DNA of 64,000 nucleotides, taken from Lycocorax pyrrhopterus obiensis. Its lineage: Eukaryota; Chordata; Aves; Passeriformes; Paradisaeidae. Made by a program: the position numbers and the translations under genes. Below, one piece after another: positions 27,919 to 39,027 of the stretch. Position 1 is the first letter of the stretch, and every line of letters starts with the position of its first letter. Under the pieces are notes generated by a model. It saw only the letters and a list, made by a program, of their open reading frames with translations. It searched no databases and had not been told where the DNA came from. The stretch covers positions 16,414,494 through 16,478,493 of the forward strand of contig JACSVZ010000002.1 of assembly GCA_014706295.1 (NCBI GenBank). The letters are read 5' to 3'.

Positions 27919-30900
27919 CTGGACCACCCACAGACTCTTGGGGATAGATGTGGATTTAAAGACCTGATTTGAAACCTGGTTTCCCATTTTAAGTCCCAGC
28001 ATCACCAGAAACAATATTAAAAATCATTATTCAGAATTTTGCTTTCTGATATTCATGTCTTTGTTTTGACTTTCAAGCTTTCAGTGTAAGTATTAGAATA
28101 TTGTTATATTACAAAAATTGAAATTCACGCATATTCTTTACAATTAAAGAAACCCAGACCCTTAAGAAAAGAAAAAAAAATTATATGGCTTGGTATATGT
28201 GATAAAAGCATGAACAATATCTACTTGAAGTTCACAACTAATGGTTGTTGAATAAACTATAACCTGTGTCATACAGATATTGAAACATTAATTTGCAAGT
28301 TCAAAAATCAGTATCAGATTTGGAAAGTTCTGTTGTACCCTTAATGAGAACATATTTGAAGCGCTTGAAGGAAATACAAAGATTTAAAACATTGTCCACC
28401 TCATGCTCTTTCCTTCCATGTCCTCTGACTGGCTTCCATTTTCAGAATTAAATATGAACGCTTTCTCTCTATATATGTATGTTTCTGGAACCTCCAATTA
28501 AGGAAACTTCGCTGTTGCCACTTCCTCTTTTCCAGTGTCAGAAACAGAGACAATAAATCCTACTCCATCCTGTTCCATACCATTTCCACTCTCTCCTCAC
28601 AAGTGTTCCTGCTGCTAATATCATTCATGAGCACTCGGAAAGCATTTGATGGTATTGCAGATTTGACCAGACCCTTAGAAAGAGCAAGAGAAAAAAGGGG
28701 AAAGAAGGTAACAGTGTTCAGGAAGAGCATCAATGAGGACTCTGGAAAGGGAATTATTGTCCTCCACTTCAAAAAAGTAAAGGGAAGCCTTTCCCTTTCA
28801 CAGCTCTTTTTTGGTATGCATTTTGGAACATAATTTAAAATAAACTAATGGCCAAAAGGAAGGCCCTACCAGTGCTGTAGTCTGGCAGACATCTAGAAAA
28901 ACACCTGCAAGGAAGCAGTTCCTGCAGGCAATCAAACTGACTGTACTGTCAGTCACACTACTGTTTTCTTTCTCTGTGGGCAGATGAGAATGGGAATCAC
29001 AGCTTCCTCCTAAAATCTCAACCCAGGAAATGAAGTGAAACCTAGTTGGATAAACCCTTTTCACATATATTTCTTCTTTGTTGTCTCTCTCTCAGCTCTG
29101 CCTCCTGACTTTCAACTCAAAGATGTGATAATGGCAGTGTTTGAGGTGCCACACTCACCAGCCTGTGCAAGTGAGCAGCAAATGGCACCTTTATCAGGTG
29201 AGTTAGGAAGGCAGGGTGATGGAGATGTCTGAAGCAGAGAAAGATTCCTATTTTCAGAATTTCAGATCTTTGTGTGACACTGAGAATTCCTTTTCAGCTG
29301 CCTGAAAATTGCAATTTTACAGTGAAAAAGCACCTTATGCCTTCTGGGTTGTAAGTTGGGTGACTAGTTTAATCCCAAGAGGTTACCATACAATTTAGCT
29401 AATCGAAGAATGGTAGGGAAAGTTGTGAAAGGAAAATCCTTTTGACTTTGAGAGAAGGCATGAATCATAAGGGAGATCTAGGAATTATGAGAAGAGAACC
29501 TGAAGGAGATTGGTTATGGCAGAAAAAGGGCATTACGGTAGTCTGAGAAGAAACTACCACCTAATGCCACCTTCCAAAAAGACAGGTTTTAAAATGAAAA
29601 TACATACATGATGTTCAACTAGGACTCTCCTCTAAGTAAGTGCTGCCAAACAACAGACAACCAGTTTCTTCTCTAAGAGGACTGGGATAACTTTTCCTCA
29701 AACAGCTAAAGGAAGCCCAGAAAATTTGCCATTGATAATTTCTTAACATTTAGTCACTTTAAGATAGTCCATAGTCATTATTTAATTCAGCCTCCTGTTC
29801 ATTCCTCTTGGAACACGGACAGTTTTGTTTGGTTTTGAGAGCCTTAATATAACTGCTGAGGTGCCTTTAGCCCCAAGCAAGTCAGGTAATTTGATCTTAA
29901 TTCAAAATTTAACAAACAGCAAAGGAGGCAGAATGATACATGAAGGTAAATGGGAATCGACCATTCTCTGCTTCTAGGTCCTGGGGCTTTGCTAAATTAC
30001 AGAATACTTAAAAGATTGCACATGTCTTTCTGTAAGTATTATAACTCTGCTGTTGAAGATATCAGCCAAAGAAACCTCCATATTAATCATGACAACAAGT
30101 TATGTATATTTTCCCGGGGGTTAAAGTTTTCCTATCTTCCCTGTCCCTTCATTGTATTTAACTGCTAATTACTCTTATCAGAACATAGGTCTGAAAGTGA
30201 TTCCCCTGTCAGAGATGAATAGACATCTTATTTGCTTGCTTCTTTCTACCATCTACACCTCAAAATTGCTTGCATTTCTGTGTGCATGCCTAATGGAAAT
30301 CTGTAAGGGTTGAATCTGTAAGTATAAAATCACATATCTGTTCACATCGTGTTCCAGGACCAAACATGGGAATATCTCCTAGTGTAAATGCCTATGTAGG
30401 CATGTGAAGAGAATTGTGATTTTTTAAATCTGGCCTGAGAAGCCGGCCCTTCTACCTTCTCTCTCTTTCCTTTGGAGACCAGCATAGAAAAACTGCTCCT
30501 AGTAGACTAATAAGTATTAGTTGCTGCATTTCTCCAGAATTTTTGCTGTCTTTAGACTAAGACTTGGAATTTCTTTTTTCTCTGTAAAAGAATGAACAGC
30601 CAATGAGCTGAGAAATAACAGCTCTCTGTGTACAGAAGTAGGTACAGAGAGAGCAGAACACCTTACCTGATATGTCTTTGTAAGCATCACCAACATGACT
30701 TTTATAATTATTTTCTGATGAACTGTAATGGCAAGAAGTCAGGCATTGGCATGACTGGTGCCCAAACTGTGAATTCTTCCTGATCCCAGGAAAAATTCCT
30801 GTGGGTTTGGGTCAAGTTCTGTGATGGGATTTGTGCCTGAAGTTAAATAAGCCATTTTCTATTTTAATCACAAGCCATGGCAAGCTGTTTATGGATCCTG

Positions 30901-33369
30901 CTGTCCAACCATGCTACTGTGGCTTAGGCCTTGAAGTGTTTTGCTGCTTGTGACTGCTGACAAGAAATGTATTGCAAAATCCTCAGATGACCAGTTCACA
31001 GGAGCATTTCCTCATCACACATACTGGTACTGAACTGACTACATCTGGTCTAATTTACGCTTCCAGCAACCCTGGTACAAAGCTACGTGAGGACGAAAAT
31101 AAGACCCTTGACTTAATTTCAGGAGATTTATTTTTTCTAAGTAACTTTAATTAAGTCAAGATAGGAAATTCTTACTCCTAAGTGAATGTTCGCGCATAAA
31201 CTTGCAGTGAAGTATGTGCAGCTGAGAAGGAAAACAGATCCAGTTACTCTTGGAAAATAGCTCAAGACAGTGTCAGAAGCCCACTTCTTGCACTTTTGCT
31301 AACAATATCCATGTACCTTGCTTTCCTAGGGTAGGAGCATACTGGGGGGACTTCAAGCACTGAGGCACTGTGGAACGGGAGGAGACATTTGAATACAGTG
31401 AAGCTGAGCTGTTTCTCCAGCTGCTGTTCTCAGCATCCCCCACACCCAGCTGAACCTGTCTATGTCGGCCCTGGGGCACCAGCTCTGTGGGGCTATTAGC
31501 TCTCAGTGTGGCTCTGATGGTGCTGATTTGCCCTGTCTCAGCTGCCACCTGGAGCTCATGCAAATTCCTGCATGGAATCTGCTGGAATGCCTTTGGGAAA
31601 CAATTCTTGAGAGACACTGTCCTGCCAGTAGACTGGATTATCTGGGAAATATCTCCTTAGCTGGCAGGAAGGTGCATTTATTTCATCGGCTTAGTGCAAT
31701 CAGGATCTGTCAGCTTTGAGAGATCTGCTCTGTAAATAAATGGCTTAGGCACCAGGAACTAGGCAGGGAAAAGCCAGAAGTCATTGTCCCAAAACATTTG
31801 CTCTTCTCACTGTAAATCTTAAAAAGAATTGAGTGTTCCTGTCAGGGAGAGACAGATATGTGTGTGTATTTCTAATACTATTCTTGGCACTTGACTTCCA
31901 CCATGTATGCTAAGTAACTCAGCAGCACGCTAAAAGAGGGATGAACTGAAAGCTTTGCAAGGATGTATCTCCTTGTCTCTTGCCCTTTGGCATGTAGAAG
32001 CACAGGCAGACACTCAGTGAGGCTGAATGAAGGAATAAATGCTTTTGCCAGTACAAACATACATCTCTAAGTCATTTCTGGCTTGGGGCCCCAAGTCACT
32101 TTGGCATGACTGAAAACATTACTTAAAAATTTACCACTCTGTTTGGAAAGCTGAGAGTTGTAGCTTTTGAGAGGTATTGGCACAGCGCTTAATAACACTG
32201 TGGAGCCCTTAACAATATGGCAGGATTAGGACTGACAATAATGAGAAGCCAAAAGAATACTCATGATGAAAAATTTAAGTAGCAATTGGTTAAAAGTGTT
32301 GCTTACAGAGTCATTTTAAAGCCAGAAGGATGAGAAAAAAATGGATGTTTCCTCCCTGTGCCGGACCCAGCAGCATCTAGCAGACAGCAGCATGTTCATT
32401 CCTTGATGAACTGATGAGGAAACTCCTCTGATTTCAGTTTAACTTGGCAGTGATTTAGGTCCTTTCCTTCAAAGCAGAAGAATCAAAGCCATTAATTGTA
32501 CATCTACGGTCATGATGCACTCCTCTTTCTATCTGAAACTAGACTTCTGTCCTCACCATAAGCAAATTCCAGGTATTTCCCTGACCATCAGAAAGTAGGA
32601 TATTTAGAACTTTTCCATGCATGTCTTCTGTTTTGCTTTGTGAGCTGACTGCAGGGAAGAGAACCAGTGGTCCCCCTTTTTCTCTCACATATTGCCAAAG
32701 GGAATGTTTTGCTCTGCTTTTCAGAAAAAGAGGAAATTCTAAAAATTTCACCTTGTCATTGAGTAAAAGAAGACAGGTCCTCTCCCACCTTTTCTTTTTT
32801 TTTTTTTTTTGTCTACTGTACAGTTAAAAATACTGATTTCTGTTACTTTTGCTAATTGTGCAGTAAGTGTATTTGCTACTTCTTTGAAATGTCAGGATGA
32901 ATATCTGGTTTTGGTGCTCATTAGTCGACCAAGTTGGGAAGCTCTGAACATTTTGCCAAAACATTAACCCAGCCCTGAATTTATAACTAATATCAGGAAA
33001 GTCACTAGGGGAAAGCGTAAGCATGCGCAGACTGTGTAACAGCCAAGGTCAATTCTTACATGATAATTTTTACTGTATTAATTTTATCAATGTGGTTCAC
33101 AGACAGCTGCCTCCAGTTCATAGCAGAATATTTATATCAATGAGCAGCTTTAAAAATATGCAACCCGAATAGTTTCATAATGAATGTATATCAGTGAAAT
33201 AATTCTGGGAAACAGAAACATATTTTGGAACTGAGTCACGAGCAAGTGATAAATATGAAACAAACCAAGTTGCCTCAAAGTTTTAAGAAACCAAAAAATG
33301 AACTTCAGAGCTTCAGAAGAGCCACATAAAGAAAGAACCAAAATATTTCACTAGAACAGACAGAAATAC
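27919..33369. other. Gene-free DNA, nothing recognised
   Basis: About 5.4 kb without a supportable exon or repeat. The minus ORF at 31273-31617 (114 codons) has no motif I recognise. Confidence 0.45.
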
Positions 33370-33560
33370 AGCAAAGACGGAAGTTTCAAGAAGTAGTGCA
33401 ATGCATCAGGAAAAGCTTTCTTTACACTAAGTGTAATGAAGCACTGAAGCAGGTTACTTAAGAGTGCTGTGGAATTGTCATTGCTGGAATATTTCAAGGA
33501 TCAGGCTAAACAAGTGTTTGCCAAGAAAGGTTTTGGGAGAATACATCCTGCTTTGGATTA
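33370..33560 (+). mobile_element. Old CR1-like LINE remnant
   Basis: Weak but collinear match to the CR1 reverse-transcriptase C-terminus and 3' UTR: aggaaaagctttctttacac, gaagcactgaagcaggttac, gctggaatatttcaaggatc, aggctaaacaagtgtttgcc. Highly diverged, so it may belong to an old CR1/L3-type subfamily. Confidence 0.45.
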
Positions 33561-34104
33561 TCTCTTAGCATGTTTTCTTTGAGTTTGATCAATATGGTGG
33601 ACAGAAATAGAAATCCTCAAACAAATCTCTCCTACCTTCCTACACACTGTCCGGAGCTAACTGCTTTCACTTAGAGGTTTCATAGTTGTAAGCCTCTGTC
33701 AGGCTCCAATTTTGGTTTTGCTTCCCTGGTTTTGATATTTCTGACCCAAGCCAGCATTTCAGTATTCACTTTTCATCTGGCTACTGTGGTCATGACTGTT
33801 AATGCAAACTTGAGCCATCAGATAAAGTGCTGCCAAGGCTTCAGCAACAAAGAAACGTGGCAATTAAAAACAGCAAATGAGCCTTATGGAAAGAAAAAAG
33901 GGAGAAAGGGAAACAAAGCAGGCTGCTGGCCGCTGAAATTTTTCAGGAACTCTGTTTCCTGGAGCCGACATCTCATCATCCTCCTGCCCAGCTGACAGGC
34001 TCCCAGCCCGGTGCTGGTGCAAGGAAGAGGTGCAGAACTGTCAGGCCAAGGCAGGAGCCAGGCAGGGAACGTGGCAGGGACAGTTCACCCAGCATGGCCT
34101 CTGC

Positions 34105-34359
34105 GGGAAGGGAAGGGAAGGGAAGGGAAGGGAAGGGAAGGGAAGGGAAGGGAAGGGAAGGGAAGGGAAGGGAAGGGAAGGGAAGGGAAGGGAAGGGAAG
34201 GGAAGGGAAGGGAAGGGAAGGGAAGGGAAGGGAAGGGAAGGGAAGGGAAGGGAAGGGAAGGGAAGGGAAGGGAAGGGAAGGGAAGGGAAGGGAAGGGAAG
34301 GGAAGGGAAGGGAAGGGAAGGGAAGGGAAGGGAAGGGAAGGGAAGGGAAGGGAAGGGAA
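34105..34359. repeat. (GGGAA)n microsatellite, about 51 units
   Basis: A perfect 5-bp repeat of about 255 bases with no interruption on the given strand; the plus strand is all purine. The open frames across it (REGKG and PSLPF repeats) have no coding meaning. The motif is the AAGGG unit, which can form G-quadruplex or triplex structures. Confidence 0.97.
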
Positions 34360-34839
34360 ATTAACCTGGATGACTAAGTATGTTTTATCTGGTATCTGTC
34401 CCCTGCATTGCTCAACTCCCAGGGAGAAAGGAGGACCACCTGAGGAGAGCTGGGGGACGGGGTGATCTTGAGGGCAGTCCTGGGGCCAGGATGGAAGACG
34501 TTGAGGGTTCAGAGACATTGAGCTACTGCAGTACTGCAGGAACCTCCTGTGGTCAGTGGAAACAAGGCACTGCACCCAGCCCTGGAGATGGGGCAGGATG
34601 GGCAGAGGGTTTCCTACTGCACTCGGTCCTGCCCAGCTGCACAGTACAGGGGTGTCAGCCTTGGGAAGTGCTCACAGGCAGGAGGCACCATCGCTGAGAA
34701 ATGGCTCTGGGACTGGGAGCTCCCCACTGAAAAGAATGGGGAAGCTTGATGCCTTTAGACTACAAGCACGGCCCCGGCGCCATGACCAGTGGAGCTGTGT
34801 TCCTTGAGTTTCACAGTGCAGACCCTATCACACCAAGTT
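34360..34839. other. Flank between microsatellite and PKS pseudogene
   Basis: G/C-richer than the desert. By position it could hold the DH part of the decayed PKS copy, but I could not align it convincingly to the intact gene. Confidence 0.35.
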
Positions 34840-36410
34840 AACCCTTTGCCTGAAACATCCTAGTTTGCTTCTTATCAGTCCTTGTTCACATTGTCAAGTC
34901 TAGCCAGGCCATGAGTTTCTCGTGATCAAATGGGTACTGTGGAACGGGCACTGGGACACTCAGAGAAATTATTCAGGGAAAGAGCAAATGATGCACAGAG
35001 GGGCTGCCAGTCTGGATTACACTCCAGATCAAACAGGTTTGTGATATCCAGTGTTAGTGCACGAGAAGCAGTAATCCTTATTTTCTGCAGAGTGCCTATT
35101 ACATATCACGTAATCTTGAGGATGTGTTTATTCTCATTTTTTCTCCTATTTCTGTGCTACTGCTTGCCTAAAACCAACACAGCCTCAGGTTTTTTATGCA
35201 TTGCTCAGTGACCTCCTCTGCAGAAGCAGCAACCCCAGGCAGTGAGGAATCCACTCCTATTTGTTTAAATTCAGGGGGTTTTCCCATAGTTTCTAGTAGT
35301 GGATTCAAGCTACGGAACACACCTGGTACATTTAAAGATGAAGACAGACATTTCTTCTGCTGAGTGCTAAAACCAAAAGCACCAGAAAACCTGACATTTC
35401 TATGGGCAGGTAACTCGGCAAGTCTGGAGAGAGCAATTGATTTATTGCATTCAGATGCTCAGCTGTGTTTTCTATTGCCAGTTTGAGACATTTGTTTCTG
35501 TAGTGGCCCTACACAATCCCCCATCCCTCCTTTCTTTTCACATCAGACCCTATCTGTGTTGGCCAGCTCCAAATCCTTCCCTACCAGAAAATTGACTCTT
35601 TTGGTCTCATGTGACTCCAAGACACCTGCTTTTCTGAGATACATACTACACTGAGTGAGGTGCAGTTCTCCCACAACTGCAACAGCTGAGGCCACTAGCT
35701 GTCACTCTGTACATGAAACCCACATTGCAGCTTGTCTCGGTTTGAGACAAGTTTATGGGGAAACGCTCTGAAAGGAACGTCTCTTCCCCAGAAGACAGGT
35801 TTCAGCACTCCCTCCCCCACCAATACAAACAGAATTTCTCGGATGAAAGTGAAAAAAGCTATTTCTTTAACAAGCAGAGTGCCAGCAAGGCACAGGAAAC
35901 AAATGAGTAATGTTAGATAATAAACTTCCTCGCTGTGGAGAAAGCTGATGGATTCAAAGTTCTTTTCCGTATCTGGCTCAGCCCCTCCCGAGGTCTGAGG
36001 CCAGGATGCAGCATCCCCACAGCCTCCCTGCCGGTCCACGGGGTCCAATGATCTGATTCTCAGACCACAGCTAGGCTGAACAGTTCCAGAAGAAGATGAA
36101 GAAATTACTGGAGGATTTTGGTATGCTGGTATGGGAAAATTTCTTGCCTCAGCTAACAGCTAGGCTGGCTAAAAGCAGGAAGGTGCTCCCTCGGCTCTGC
36201 AGCGGTGAGAACGCGGGGGAGTGTGTGTGAGTCCTTGAACACAAACCGAGCTGAAGGATTCGCCCGGCTTCTCTCCCTGCTCTCCTGGACCCAGTTTAAA
36301 GCTATGGGACCCATTTCTGGGCACAAAGCAGATGATAGGTAAATACAGTAATAAAATCACCCCAAGACACAGCTGCAGGGCTTGCAGTGTCAGTCATGCA
36401 TAAGGAGCAT
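34840..36410 (-). pseudogene. Decayed second polyketide synthase copy (AT domain)
   Basis: A degraded paralogue of the intact PKS at 39028-54235, on the same strand. Its segments align in order to residues about 525-890 of the intact protein, that is AT and the AT-DH linker. The clearest block is 34905-34980: after a frameshift it reads VPVPQYPFDHEKLMAWLD against [20 protein letters not shown], and just upstream NLFDLECNPDWQ against [12 protein letters not shown] second block near 35305-35370 reads LNVPGVFRSLNPLL against [16 protein letters not shown], with the catalytic His lost. Nucleotide similarity continues at 35180-35240, 35440-35520 (AT serine region, motif lost) and 35640-35732. It is broken by a stop, frameshifts and deletions, and split by a solo LTR at 35733-36369. 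No KS, KR or ACP remnant was recognised beside it. A tandem duplication is the simplest origin. Confidence 0.7.
35733..36369 (+). mobile_element. Solo LTR inside the PKS pseudogene
   Basis: A 637-bp element starting TGTCTCGG and ending CCAAGACA, giving short inverted ends (TGTCT/AGACA) and the canonical TG...CA. It is flanked by an exact 5-bp target duplication CAGCT (35728-35732 and 36370-36374). A polyadenylation signal AATAAA lies at 36350-36355, so the LTR reads on the plus strand, antisense to the PKS copy. No internal genes are present, so recombination has left a solo LTR. The first bases form a hairpin, CTTGTCTC / GAGACAAG (35731-35751). The minus ORF at 35695-36048 lies across it and is not a gene. 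Confidence 0.85.
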
Positions 36411-37483
36411 AACTTAGATGTCTTTATATGGTTGATTTACTTATATTCAGATCAGCATCTGTCTTCCACTGCCCTTTGTCCTAAATCAGGAAGTTTGGCT
36501 CACAGGGAATTGGTAAGAGTCCTTGGTTAAAGAGGAAAGTATGGCTCTGTTCCAGATTATGAATCTCCTTCAGACAGTCTCTGAACCATACTGGCTTTAC
36601 TTTCCTGAACCTGCTTGTTTGGGATTACCAGACACAGTGTTCTGCATGATGAAATCCATGGTCTCTTCCAGATTTTGTCTGCCAGACTTCAGTCTGTCAT
36701 AACAAATTGGGGGAGTCCATATCTAGGAAATACACAATTAATGTACATGGCAAATGATGAGATTGGGAGATTACTGGCCTCAAATACAGTCTACAGTACA
36801 ACTCTTCAAATTCACTTCATGTTTTTCTAGGATAAGATTTCTTTTTTCTTTTTTTGGTGACTGATCAACTTTGCGTGGAGGGTGTCCCCCTTTGCTAAAA
36901 CTATCCATGAAAATGATACAAGAACAGGTCAGGCTCTTTCTTCCAGAGTCACATGCTGTTGTCAAAATTGTCAAAATTAACATTGTAGATGAGAAAAAAG
37001 CAGCCTGTCTACTCTGTGAGGTGTGTCAGCTATTCTCCTCTCTGCTAGGGATTTGAGTGGTTTGTCTGTAACTGGTTTATTTGATAACCAGAATTGAACA
37101 GATGAAATCTCTTCTATGCTTGCACTGGAGACACACAAATGAAGAGCTGTGCAAAGATTTTATTGCATTTTCATAGTGGGAAACCTCAATGGCAGCAAAT
37201 GTCTGCTATCTTTCATCTGAATACCATATGGCCAGGGAATGTTTTCACTTAAATCCTGGATTAAGCCTTGTCCCAGGCTTAAATCCTGACTACATTGTCC
37301 ATCCACATCACTGGCAGCACCACGCTCAATAATCCTGGAAGGACTCCAGTTTCTCCTGAGTAAGATGTATTTATATTCTGATTCCAGTTGTTTTTAAGAC
37401 AGTCTTCTGAGCTCAGAATTGGTTTAGCCTGTCTTGATAGATACTGTCCACCAACACTGTGAACAGGATATAGCTTTTCAGGA

Positions 37484-37545
37484 GAGCAGGCATGAGTTCT
37501 AGGTCTATCTAAAGGTCTCCTCCAACTCAAACTATTCTATACATT
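37484..37545 (+). mobile_element. CR1 3' tail fragment
   Basis: The text aaaggtctcctccaactcaa followed by actattctatac resembles the CR1 3' end in sense orientation. Short and diverged. Confidence 0.45.
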
Positions 37546-38589
37546 TCCTGAAAAGTCCTTAAAAGTTTCCCTCCACTTTGGAAAAAGGACATGTAAAAAG
37601 ATACATAAATTTTTTTAAATACAATCCACTCTGTGATTAGTAAACACTTCCAAAACAAGCATAAGTATTTCCCCTCTATAGAACAAATACTTTACAATTC
37701 AGCTAGTGTAGCATTCTTGCTCTTTCATTTCACTTTGGAATCCCAGGGATGTTAACAGTGAGTCTCTAGGACAATGTTTTTTGTGGATAATTTGGTGAGT
37801 AGATGTGGAAGTACCTCTCTTATATATCATTTACGGAGAAGGTTTAACACTAAATTTAACTTACACCATAAGATTTAATACTACTAGCATGCCCTGTAGG
37901 AAAAGATTAATCTAAAATGCTGATTGCTGATTGATCAAAGGCATTTATAACTTCTTCTGTGTAATACAAAGTACTGTCCTCACTGTAGATATACCTAGAA
38001 TGATTTGGCCTGACCTGAAGAGACTTACTGAAGAGGATCTGTGTTTGAAGCAGTAGACAAGACTGTCATCTCCTAATGAATTTCAGGTGGTATATAAAGT
38101 CACAGATAGTGAGTGACAGCATGCAATATAGCAAACTATATTCTGTGTTTGACTTCAATGCAGAGCTTTTGCTGTTACGTTCACAATGTAAGAAGATGCC
38201 TTCTTACAAGTATGAAAGTTCTTTACTATAGTAAGATTTAAAACTGAATACAATGCTCTGGTTTTTAATCATAATACATTTTAAGGTATACTGGAACTTC
38301 TAGAATTGGATCCCTATTGCATAAGTGTCATTAAATTTTTCCATCTGTGGGCTCTGCTTTCAAAAGAGTGAGGTAGGTCTCACTGGAAGAAAATAAGGGC
38401 ACATGTTAGGATCAGGAAAATTTAAGCCAGGGGAGTGAATGAGGGACAAAAACAATAAAATAGGACAAAGATACACTTTAGGTTTTGCTTTTTAAACTCT
38501 TCTACTATTCTTGTTCATTTCAGCTTTCATAAGATGGTTACTAATAAAAAATCCAGTTGCTTTACTGTATCCTTTTCACCTGGTACATT

Positions 38590-38595
38590 TTTAAT
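38590..38595 (-). terminator. Candidate PKS polyadenylation signal ATTAAA
   Basis: This is the first minus-strand ATTAAA/AATAAA word I found after the TAG stop, about 430 nt downstream. It is a six-base motif and is expected often by chance in A/T-rich DNA, so transcript ends are needed. Confidence 0.25.
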
Positions 38596-39027
38596 AGTTT
38601 TGAAAACATAAGGAAAAAATCAAGTTTCATTTTTTGAGAAGAAACCTTGAGATTCACAACATCTAAAGGACTTTCAAAAAGATGCAGGTATTTGTACACA
38701 TTGGAAAATTAAAATGTTTGATAATTCAGTTCATTTGATCATATTCCAAAAAAAAGGAAAAATACATAAAAATACAATAATACCAAAATAATCTTATGCT
38801 TCTTTACATGTATATTCATAATGTAGAGGTGCAAACAGTAACAAGCCAAACAACTGACTGAAATTAATACAGCTAGCAGAATAATGACAGAAGAATCTGG
38901 TGTGAGTTTTCTGAGTCAATGCAGAAGAGTGCATTCAGCATCACCAGAAGTTCTGCAATGACATATTCTGAGATGCTACAAAGGGTCAGAGTAATGTCAG
39001 TTACACAATTCCTGAGCAGGAAGATTC

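Larger units (their letters stand above)
36411..39027. other. 3' flank of the PKS gene
   Basis: No coding exon seen. A CR1 tail fragment is likely at 37484-37545. The part next to 39028 should include the 3' UTR of the PKS. A possible minus-strand polyadenylation signal ATTAAA is at 38595-38590, about 430 nt past the stop, but other AATAAA/ATTAAA words occur further on. Confidence 0.4.

Noticed and set aside
33976..34575. ORFs of 115-199 codons over the (GGGAA)n array
   Set aside because: A 5-bp repeat without stops is open in several frames on both strands. The products are pure REGKG or PSLPF repeats.
35695..36048. 117-codon minus ORF with hydrophobic stretch
   Set aside because: It is contained in the solo LTR at 35733-36369 and its flank.
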